The notes under the pieces were generated by a model. It was not told where the DNA came from and made no database searches. It saw only the letters and a program-made list of their open reading frames with translations. Made by a program: the position numbers and the translations under genes. Below are positions 20,601 to 31,600 of a DNA stretch of 64,000 nt, piece by piece. Each line of letters begins with the position of its first letter. Position 1 is the stretch's first letter. This stretch comes from Corallium rubrum (Eukaryota; Cnidaria; Anthozoa; Scleralcyonacea; Coralliidae), in the NCBI GenBank assembly GCA_964035015.1, contig OZ036005.1, positions 3,776,547-3,840,546 on the forward strand, written 5' to 3'.

Positions 20601-23600
20601 AGGAGGAGGAGAAAGAGGAGGAGGAGAAAGAGGAGGAGGAGGAGAAAGAGGAGGAGAAGGAGGAGGAGGAGAAAGAGGAGGAGGAGGAGGAGGAGGAGGA
20701 GGAGGAGGGAAAGAGGATGAGGAGGAGGAGGAGGGGAAAGAGGAGGAGAAGGAGGAGGAGAAAGAGGAGGAGGAGGAGGAGAAAGAGGAGGAGGAGGAGA
20801 AAGAGGAGGAGGAGGAGAAAGAGGAGGAGAAGGAGGAGGAGGAGAAAGAGGAGGAGGAGGAGGGGAAAGAGGAGGAGGAGAAAGGGGAGGAGAAAGAGGA
20901 GGAGAAAGAGGAGGAGAAAGAGGAGAAGAAGGAGAAAGAGGAGGAGGAGGAGAAAGAGGAGGAGGAGGAGAAAGAGGAGGAGGAGAAATAAATAATATGA
21001 CATTTTCTAGAAATGTTTATTCTGCTCATGCTCTTCAACGAGTGAACATGTCTTATGTCTGCAGCACTTGTGGAAAAACGTTTTCTACACTATTCAACAT
21101 GCAACGTCATATAAAAAATTTCCATAAAAACAGTACTTATTCAAGACCAGCACATCTTCTCAATGACGCAACAGTCATGCAGCATCCATTTACTTGCATT
21201 GTCGCTGGATGCACACAGAGTGGTAAAACAGTATGGGTGAAAACGCTTCTTGAAAACGCCAAAACTACGATTAATCCTCCTCCCGAACGTATCATTTGGT
21301 GCTATGGGCAATGGCAGCCCATGTATTTAGAAATGATCAAAACAATACCAGGCATCGAATTCTATGAGGGTATACCTTCCGACATTGACTCTGATAATTT
21401 TCTTGAAGTCTCTCAACGTAACCTGATCGTCCTCGATGATCTCATGGATCAGTCAGGAAGAGATAAACGTATTGCTAATTTATTTACTAAGGGAAGTCAT
21501 CACAGGAATCTCTCCATGTTCTACATTGTTCAGAATATATTTCACCAAGGCAAAGAAACAAGAAACATCAGCCTCAACGCACACTATATCGTACTATTCA
21601 AGTCTCCGAGGGATAAGCAACAAATTTCTGTCTTGGCACGGCAGGTGAACCCAGGTCATGTCCATGAATTTATGAAGAGTTACGAGGAAGCCACAAGTCG
21701 CCCTCATGGTTATTTAATGCTTGATCTAAAGCCGACTACGGACGACGATCACCGCCTCAAGACCAATGTTCTACCTGGCGAAAATAGCTCCAGCCTGCAG
21801 CAACAGCTGGGTAGTTTCATACAAAAGCAATCCTATCAATTACCTCCGATCGTTAATGCCATGTACAATACAGAACAAAAAATGCAAGATATTGTACAAG
21901 CGCCACAGTTAACACCTGACGAAAAGAACATACTTTACTCCAATCAGCTAGGACGTTTTCTGACGTTTCAAAACCAACTGCAAAATCAGGCTCAACCTCT
22001 GACTAATCTTCAAACTCAGCAAAATACAGAAAATTTGACACCAGAGAAAAAGCAAGGAACTGACGATCTTCCATGGAGTTTCCATGCTACACCTAAAACC
22101 TATTTTGTAACACCGCCTCCTACCGTTGAACAACCGACGCTTAAACATAATTTCTTTCATAATTGGGAAAGCTCTTCGGATTGGAAAGAAAGCGACTTGG
22201 CAAAGATGACCCCAGATGATAGAGAAGAGTATGAACATCATCTATTGATGACTAGATCAAAATATTTACCCATGACAAAAGAAGATGTATCATAATTATC
22301 ATCAGAGGACAAGAAAGATTATCATGCTACCTTTAAAATAAAAACACCTAAATATAATCTAAGAACAGACCTTACTAAAACTTTTTTATATGTAACCGTA
22401 ATTTGTTTTGATATGTGTAAGTTTAAACCAAAGCCTAAATAAATCTTTTAAACTGATTGTTGTGAATTCTGTCTTATGCAAAATACACGCTAATGACTTT
22501 CTCGCCTAGACCTGCCTAATGCTCTTAATTGCCCCTAATGAGTTTTTCTTTTGTCTCCTGCACGTGCACTGAGGATAAATATTCAAATATCACTGCAACT
22601 ATGTGTGCACTGATCCATCCTGACGCCAAATAATATTTCGTTTATATACCGTCACTTAAAATGGCTCCTACGGCTTTTCGAATTGATTCCTCGTCTAAAA
22701 TCTTAAGTTCTACTTACGATTTCTTCACTTATAAACAAAGGTATAGTTAGGAATGATTCTAGGGTGATTGAATATTTAGGTTCTAAACCTAATATAATAT
22801 TCATTATATGCTATTAATCTAAGTCTATACGAGCTCTGCCAATTCAGACACTCAGACTGCTCAAAACTCTCTATACTCATCGAGACAAGGTTTCAGATAA
22901 AAAATATAAAGTGCCTCTATCAATTTGTAAAGAACGTCTAGTTTGTTAAAGTTTAGTGTACGCATGCTCTGTACGTCTGCGTGTCCCACAACTGTCGACT
23001 GTCAGTAGGGTAAAGTGTTTAAATGAAAAGGTGATTACTATTACTTATAAGGATATAAGCCGAGTACCTTTTGATAATGGCGTAACTTCGGAAATCAGTC
23101 GGAGAGCTATCGGTTATGACGGGGGGTTGAGTAACAGCTAGGGTTTAGGGGGAAAAGTTAGGGTTAAGACGGCCCCAAAGGAGCCTGAGAACGAATAAAT
23201 AATAAGTCAGTATGACGTAGTAAATACCGGGGTCCTGAAGGAGCATGAGAATGAATGACGTAGTAAAAATCCGGGGGGGTTGGCTAAAAGCGGGGGTACG
23301 GGGGTGCCGGGACTAGGGTTAGAACTTAGTGACGTAACGCGACGCTATAAAATGAATAAATAATAAGTTAAATATTTAATGAGGCGGCATCCTTTTGGTT
23401 GCCAAATGGGGGGGGGGGTGTGTGTATTACTACTGATGTCCGCATTGTTTCTTGTTACGTGTTTTTTGAAACCGCAAGAAGGAAAAACGTACGATATTTC
23501 AAATTCACGAAATGATTTTTTCTCTATTGCATATATGCTGTTGAGCTGGTGAAGGACATAAATAATTGAAAAAAAAGGTCACTGAGTGTCTTCGTGAGCT

Positions 23601-26600
23601 ACACAAGGTTGGAGCCTGAACTGGAGCATTTCCCTATCATTTCATCTATATACGAAAGCACCGTACAACGGATTTTGAACATTAAATACGGCTTGGCTAA
23701 GGGTAGTTATCTTAACAGACGTCCGGTGAACGTTTAAAATAGTAGTAATAGTAGTATACCTGTGCCAACACATCTTGACTCGTTCACGCCATTCCCGCCG
23801 AATCCGTAAGTGTCATTCCAGAAATCACTTTTGAATGGATCCTCGGCTACCAGAGACCAGTCCCAATACGGTACAGTGATCCAACAGTCGATCTCGCGAA
23901 GGAGATTCTCATATTGCAGCACGAACCACCTGTGCCAGGGCAGAAATAACTGATCTTGTTCTATTCCGTCTCTCTGATGTGTTCTGTGTTTGGTCAGGAG
24001 CGCTTCGTACTTCGTCTTGTACGGTTCTTGTGTAGAGACAACTAGCACCGCATTCAAATAGCGTAATCTTTCTTCTTTTGAGATATGCGTGAACTCTCTA
24101 CGAACTCGATAGCAGTCTGTCAGATTTCCATCACGACAAACACACACACGGTGACACTTATCCACCAGTGTGGAATTTTCACGGCAAGCTAAACGAGGGT
24201 CTACAGTGGTTGTGGGTTTCACAGTGGTTGTTGGTTCTGCAGTCGTCGTGGGTTTTATGCTGGAAGTGGGTTCTACAGTGGTCGTGAGTTCTACAGTGGT
24301 CGTGAGTTCTACAGTGGTTGGAGGTTCTACTGTGGTCGTAGGTTTTTCAGTGGTCCAAGGGTCTCCAGTAGTCCAAGGATTTTTGGTTGTCTTCGGTTCT
24401 TTAGTAGTAGATGTTTCTGTGGTAGTCATTGGCCTTATTGTCGTTTTTCTTGTTTGACATGGAAATAGTTTTCTCATGACTGAAACGTTTGAAAACATTA
24501 GCATTTTTATTAATATATTAGTAATAATAATACTAATTATATTGATTAATAGTACAATAATACATTATTACAATTGTTATTATTAAAATGTATTGTCTAG
24601 TTGTGTTGTCTTGTGGTGTTGTGTGGTGTGGCGTTGTGGTTAATTTGGTGTTGTGTGATGTGTTGTGGTGTGTTGTGTTGTGTTGTGTTGTGTTGTGTTG
24701 TGTTGTGTTGTGTTGTGTTGTGTTGTGTTGTGTTGTGTTGTGTTGTGTTGTGTTGTGTTGTGTTGTGTTGTGTTGTGTTGTGTTGTGTTGTGTTGTGTTG
24801 TGTTGTGTTGTGTTTGTGTTTGTGTTGTGTTGTGTTGTGTTGTGTTGTGTTGTGTTGTGTTGTGCTGCGCTGTGTGTGCAGCGCTGCGCTTTGCTGTGCG
24901 GAGTGTTGTGTTGTGTTGTGTTGTGTTGTGTTGTGTTGTGTTGTGTTGTGTTGTGTTGTGTTGTGTTGTGTTGTGTTGTGTTGTGTTGTGTTGTGTTGTG
25001 TTGTGTTGTGTTGTGTTGTGTTGTGGTGTGGTGTGGTGTGGTGTGGTGTGGTGTGGTGTGGTGTGCTTTTGCGGAGTGTTGTATTGTATCGTGTTGTGGT
25101 GTTCGAGTATGAATAATCTTTACATGAGCATGTCTTACCAAAGCGAACGTAGTAGACACCGCAATGTCGGAAACGGGTGGGATAACGAGTACGGAACGGA
25201 CGGCGACGACGGAGGGGACGACGAACATAAGGTGGGCGTGGATATTTTCTGTAGTAAGGATACCCGTTTTTCGATTGGCGATTCTTTGGCGGTCCTGTTG
25301 TCAAGAACATCAAAGACAGATATCATTGATTTATCTATTGTGTTTCTGTGGCCAAGAAGGCAGTACTACCAAAATTAGTAGAGTCCTCGTCGGACGCAAA
25401 ATAACGACATGTCAATAACAAGCTTAACGCAAAGGAATGTAATCACGTGAGTGAAGGAATGCAGTCTTTGGCAACGTTCGACGTTACATCTGAAGGACGC
25501 AAACACCACCGTGGGTTGTCCACGCAATATTTACATTGTGTACATATAAGTCGTTGACTTGCGAGATCTTTTCAACAATCGAAACGTCAAGCTTGTTGTT
25601 GACGCGTCGTTATTTTTGGCCTAATACGCATAAGTGAAGTTAGTGCTTGTCGTGCTAAACTGCAGACATTGAGGGAAGCACAGAAAATAGTGTTCCAAAA
25701 CCGAAAACAATGTTCCAAGCAGATCGGATTCTTGCATTTTTCGGTCCGATTGGACTGTCAATCTACTTCATGTAAACTGGGCCTTGCTAAACGTGCCAAG
25801 TTTGAGTTTTGAAGTCATTCATTGTGATAACCCGAAGATATACAGGGTTTTTATATTAAACATTTCTAAGTAGATATTTCATACCTAAAACTAGAACTCC
25901 ACCAAACACATTGCTGCTGTAAGTCTTGGTAGGTATGGAGGACGTTTGCTGACCTGGTGGTGAAGGATGGTTTGCTTGATATTCTCCTGAAGGAGGCCAG
26001 CCTAATGAAAACAATTAGGTTTAAACAATAGTTGTAGTTGTTGCTGGTGGTGGTGGTGGTGCTGTTGCTGCTGCTGTTGGTGGATAGTGGTGTCCGAGTT
26101 TGTGGTGATGGTGGTGGTGGTGTTGTTGTTGGTGGTTGTGTTGTGGTGGTGGTGGTGGTTGCGGTTTTTGTTTTGTTTTGTTTTGTTTTGTTTTGTTTTG
26201 TTTTGTTTTGTTTTGTTTTGTTTTGTTTTTGCTTTTGGTTGTTATTGCCGCTGTTGCTGCTGGTTGTTGATATTTTCGCTGCTTTTGCTGTTGTTGATGG
26301 TGGTGGTGATGGTGGTGTTGCTGTTGTTGTTGGTGGTAGTGTTGTTGTTGGTGGTGTTGTTGTTGTGGTTGTTGTTGTTGCGGTGGTTGTTGTTATCACA
26401 GGGACCACAACAGTCTTCTTATCTTTCTGTTTTCAAACCCCTTTCATTGGGAAGAGCCATTTTACAATTAGTTCTGTCAATCAAAGTAGTCACACAGCAC
26501 TCACCTTGGTAATGTTGTTCGATTGAACCAGGATTACCATAACTGTTAGGGTTGTTACCATTAGTGTCTGAGTTGGTGCCATCAGCGTCAGGGCTATTAC

Positions 26601-28603
26601 CATTAGATGCACCGTTATAGGCTAAAAATGCTAAAAAAGAGAACACAACAACATGAAGCAACAGCACAAGAGCAACAACTACCACATTGGCACCGGCAAC
26701 GACAGCAAAAACAGCGACGACGATATTAAATCAAAAACTTGATAATTAAACCTAATTAATTTTTCATGCGAGTAGACTTGTATATACCCAAGCAATTGCC
26801 GGTGACAACTGCTTGTTGGATTACATGCATGAAATTTTACACCAGACGAGGCAAGGTGACAGAACTAATGGCGAGAAAGAAAGTGACTAAAAAGAGAAAA
26901 ATATGTTGCATGCACGTCAGCAACGAAACGTTAGTTTATTTCTATTATAATGTTTTGATTTATATTGTCGTTTTTGTTTTACACCTTACAATTCTGAGGT
27001 GAGCTCTTATCTTCATTCTAATACATCCATCTTTATTCATTCTTCAATTTATTGGTTTTAATGTTTTTGTACATTGTCATAAATTATTCATTCCTTACTC
27101 GCTCGTCGCTGTATCCACCCTAGGCTACCAGATATTAGTAAAGTTATTAAGAGAAATATGCACTTATTAGAATCGTCGCCGTTGTTAAGAGATATCTTCC
27201 CGTCTAAGTCTATTATACCTGCCTATAGGAGAACCAAGAATTTGAAGGATATTTTAGCGCCCTCCAAGTTAGGAAGGCTGCCGATAATACTGGAGTTGGC
27301 TCGGTTAGGTTAGGATGTTTTAAATGTAAAAAGAAATGCGACCTATGTAAAAATTATTTGGCAGAAGTTGAGAATTTCACCAGTTATGCCACAGGCCGCT
27401 CTTATAAGATGAAACAAGCACTCTCTTGTACTTCCTCTGGAGTAATATATTTAATTTCTTGCAAAAAATGTACTAATTGCAGTATGTGGGATCAACTAAC
27501 AACCAATTTAAAGTTAATTCGAGTGTAGAATATATACATTTTAAGTCCAAACCGGGACCACTGAGCAACGGCCTCCGTGGCTCAGTGGTCAGAGCATTGC
27601 ACTAGAATCGCAAGGTCGTGGGTTCAATTCCTGCCGGAGGGCCTGTGTAGTTGCATTTTTCGCAACTGCTCCCGGTTTGGACTTAAAATGTATATATTCT
27701 ACACTCGAATTTTCCTTCACCCTAAATCCTTAGAACATGCTATGTAATCGAGTGAAATGCCCAATATCATTTACAATTTAAAGTTAGGTTTCGTAATCAT
27801 AAATCTGCTATGGTTACTAATAAAAATACTTGTGAAGTTGCTATATACCCATTTTAGTAAGATTCCTCATGCCCTAGTGGATTTCGAGTTTGTTGTAATT
27901 GAAGCTATTTTAGGTAAAAATAATATTGAAGAACTTCTGTTAGCCAGAGAAGCATATTGGACAGCAGAATTGCGTACTTTTATCGCTCAAAGAAACGCAT
28001 CAAATATACGTCATGTTAAGTAATTAGTAAATATCCCAAGTTCGAGGTATATAACCGACTTATATCACGATTGAGGAGGTTTTCGAACAAGGTTTCGTCA
28101 ATTTCGAAGAGTTTCGATCAAGATTTTTCGAGTTCTGTCGACAAGTTTTATCCAATTATTTATGCACGGGATATAACCTGTATATACACCGCGGTACATC
28201 AAAGAAAACCGACTCAATCGTGATATAATTGGGATATAAGTCATATATTGACTCTCGGGACCTTCGGCCCCTTGGGTCAATATATGACTTATATCCCGCG
28301 TTCTCGGTATATAACCTATACATATATATATGCAAACGAGCACGTGTGATTTTGTTTACGGAATGTCGGAAAGTGCTCAATACCATAAAGGTAGAGCGAA
28401 TATAGTATAGTTTAAGTGGGCTTACCTCAAAATGTTGAGTGTCGCAACTGTCAGTTTCACGCGGAGCTATTCTCACGTGAAACTGACAGTTGCGGCACTC
28501 AACATTTTGAGGTAATAAACTATACTATATTCGCTCTACCTTTATGGTATTGAGCACTTTCCGACATTCCATGAACAAAATCACACGTGCTGGTTTGATG
28601 ACA

Positions 28604-28679
<76 letters not shown>

Positions 28680-31600
28680 TTATGCATTTGTGGCGTCAAG
28701 TTGTTAAATTTACACATCAAACAAACTACAATATATCAACAGTGAAGCAAACGAACACCTGTAAAAGATGTTACTTTGTTTTTTAAATTCTATTACAGAA
28801 TCATCCTCAGAGAAACATGAGAAAACCAGACACAGTGCTAAAAAGCGGTTGCCCTGTGGCGTTCAAAATATCGCGTTAAAAATATCGCGTCAAAAATATA
28901 CTATTGATTCCCAACGAACGGACGAACTCACACACAGAATATAAAGCGGTTTGAAAGTTAGCTGCGCCCGCAAGCTAACATTCAGGGCACCGCAATTTTT
29001 CATGATTTTCTCAACAGGTAGAGCGGCGAACCGCAATCCCGAAGATACCGAGTTCGAATCTCGCTCGAGTCGGCCGAATTTTTTGGTTGACTTGTAGCAT
29101 TGTAAGAAAATCATGAAAAAATTCCTCTTGTTTTTTTTAAGTGCTCTTTCAAATAAGACAAACTTAATTTTCGTGTCATGGGCACTTTAACAAAGTTCCT
29201 GTTATCAGCTAACGGAAGTCGTTTAAGCCGAAACGTTCTTTTAAATGTTTGAACTTGTAAATACTTTTGCTTCCTTAGATCACCTTAAATAAACGACGAT
29301 TAAAATGCCGTACGAATTTTCATCACTTTTTTCTGTTTAAAGAATCGATGTTTTCGTGAGCGGAAATCATGATGTTAAGAATGTCGAGTGAAAGGCGTGT
29401 GTGGGTGGAAACATCTCTTTGATGTAAGTACACTTTGCTTGTTCTAGATTAGAAATAGACTAACAAATAATGATTAGTTGCTACTCCGAGTGACGAATCA
29501 TACTGGGTGAGATTTGAACCCGCGACCTTCGGTTTACTATTGCGACGCTCGACCACTGATCTCAAATAATAGACTCATTATACTGGATAGAGCATCCGGT
29601 GCTCGCTGTGAAGTCGGAATAAATTAGTGGCGGTCATTTCAAGTGGGACCCACTTGGTTTTCATACAGCCACGTTTAAGTTCTCCCATAGCGACAGATAC
29701 ATGTTACAAAAATTTGGCTGGTTTTCGTTAAAAACCCGATGACTTAAAGCGAAAACCAGAGGCGAAAACTATGATTCAGCAATATTGTGGGTCCCACCGG
29801 ATATGATGGATGCGAGATTTTTAGCCTCACTTCAGACTTCAATTTTTGCCACGCGCGAAACAATAGATGCTCTATCCAGTATAATGAGTATACTATTTGA
29901 GATCAGTGCGCTCGACCGGCTGAGCTACATATTTATTTATTTTTATTTATTTATTTATACAGCTTTTGTTGTGAAGCAAAAAACATTAATATTACAATTA
30001 TTAATTGATAATCATAATTATTATATATTCAAACTTTATTCTCGTTCGCGATTGGCCAAAACGCCCCCGCTAATTCTCCGTATCGGGAAGCTGACGCGTT
30101 ATTTCAGCTGCTGACGTGATCAGCGTGCAATAATACCTTGTTTTGGATCGAACTTCGATCCAAAACAAGGTATTATTGCACGATGTCGAACCCAAGCCCC
30201 CAGCGCGGTCGGCAGTTTGCTAAAAATCCCGCCAAAACTAAATATTTTTGAAGAGTAAACAAAATGGCTTTTAACCGGTTTCCATCGTTAAACGAAGAAG
30301 GAATTTCGACGTTGCTCTCAGAGAAAGATAGTAAAAGCACGAAGAGTATAGTTTTTGAATATACAATAAAACAATTATTGGATTCGGTTTTCGCATGATA
30401 TCCAGAATTATCAAGGCCTCGGTTTGTGTTATCCACCTCAGCCTTCGGCTTCGGTGGATAACACAAACCGAGGCCTTGATAATTCCCGATATCATGCTCA
30501 ACCTCATTCAACAATTGTTTATTATAGCTAACAATAATAATGGTAATGATTTAAATAATAATGACATTAACAAAGCAGTTCACAACGTAGGTCATCAACA
30601 ACAGAGCTTTACTCGAAACAGGATTAATGCCCAAATAATCTTAAGGCAAAAATAATTGAAATAATAAAAGAAACCCAACAATAATTGGTCCGTAATGTCT
30701 TAATAACAGTATTGCCTAAATTTAGTTAAGTTTCTGACCATAGAACATTTAGGCGCACAATTTTCCAGGTGTAAACATTATCTTGGTCGAAAGTTGTTTT
30801 GGTTGTGTAAAGCAGTCTTAAATGAAGATACGGACGTTAAGGTCAACTGAAGTCTATAGTTTCTTCAATATCGAGAGACTTAACTCTTTCATCTCATTGT
30901 TGCGCTTACTATCATTATCACAATAATAATTACAGCTTTGGCCGGCAAATGTCAAAACTAGCGTATTCGTAAACGTTAGTCTGCCACGGTTCATTTTGCC
31001 AGCTCGCCTATAATTATAGGTATGCAAATGAATTTGAACAATTCTATGAAATTTTTTGTACATTTAAGTTAATTGTTCACAATAATATCACTATCAGTAT
31101 TTATATGTATTGATCCCTCCTTACGAATCGTTCTGCAGCGGGATCGATGTGAATTTTAGAATTTTACTGTGACCAGACTATATTTTACTCTGTTTAACAC
31201 CAGACTATTTTACTCTAACATGCACCAGACAATTTTACTCTGTTTAACGCCAGACTATTTTTTTACTTCGTTTAACGCCAGGCTATTTTACTCTGTCTAA
31301 CCGACCAGACTATTTTACTGTCTAACACCAGACTTTTTTACTGTCTAACACCAGACTATTTTTTACTCTAGCTAACACCAAACTATTTTACTTTGTATAC
31401 TCCAAACTGTTTTACTCTGCCTACCACCAGACTATTTTATTCTGTCTAACGCTAGACTATTTTACTCTGTCTAACTCCAGACTATTTTAATCTGTCTAAT
31501 ACAAGACTATTTTAATTTACTTTGTCTAATACCAGACTATTTTACTTTAGCTAACACCGGACTATTTTACTCTGTCTTATACCAGACTATTTTACTCTAT

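Larger units (their letters stand above)
18449..23435. mobile_element. 4,987-bp virus-like (Polinton/adintovirus-like) element with TIRs, 4-bp target duplication and empty site in copy B
   Basis: It begins CAGTAGTAATAC and ends GTATTACTACTG, with ATGT on both sides (18445-18448 and 23436-23439). The paralogous intron in copy B reads AGAATGTCCGCA uninterrupted at ~42378, so the boundaries are exact. TIRs are long and degenerate. The outer part is ~300 bp (GCATGAGAATGAATGACGTAG, GGGGGTACGGGGGTGCCGGG). The inner part runs from AGAACCTAAATATTCA to the 60-bp segment around AAGACAGAATTCACAACAAT. Contents: a zinc-ribbon protein and a broken small peptide gene on the minus strand, a polypurine tract, and a packaging-type ATPase on the plus strand. 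No DNA polymerase B or integrase is seen, so it is reduced or non-autonomous. Classic Polintons make 6-bp duplications, so the 4-bp one is unusual. Confidence 0.8.

Noticed and set aside
20365..21038. Long Leu/Ser-rich or Arg/Lys-rich open frames on both strands of the polypurine tract
   Set aside because: They exist in five frames at once and reflect only the GAG/GGA composition. No domain, start context or splice support.
18449..23435. Full-length Polinton with polymerase and integrase
   Set aside because: No polymerase B, retroviral-type integrase or protease motifs are visible. Total length is only 5 kb and the target duplication is 4 bp.
24588..25378. Cys/Val and Gln/His/Asn/Thr repeat proteins in the TTGTG and CTGTG tracts
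   Set aside because: Pure pentamer satellites in an intron, open in several frames and on both strands.
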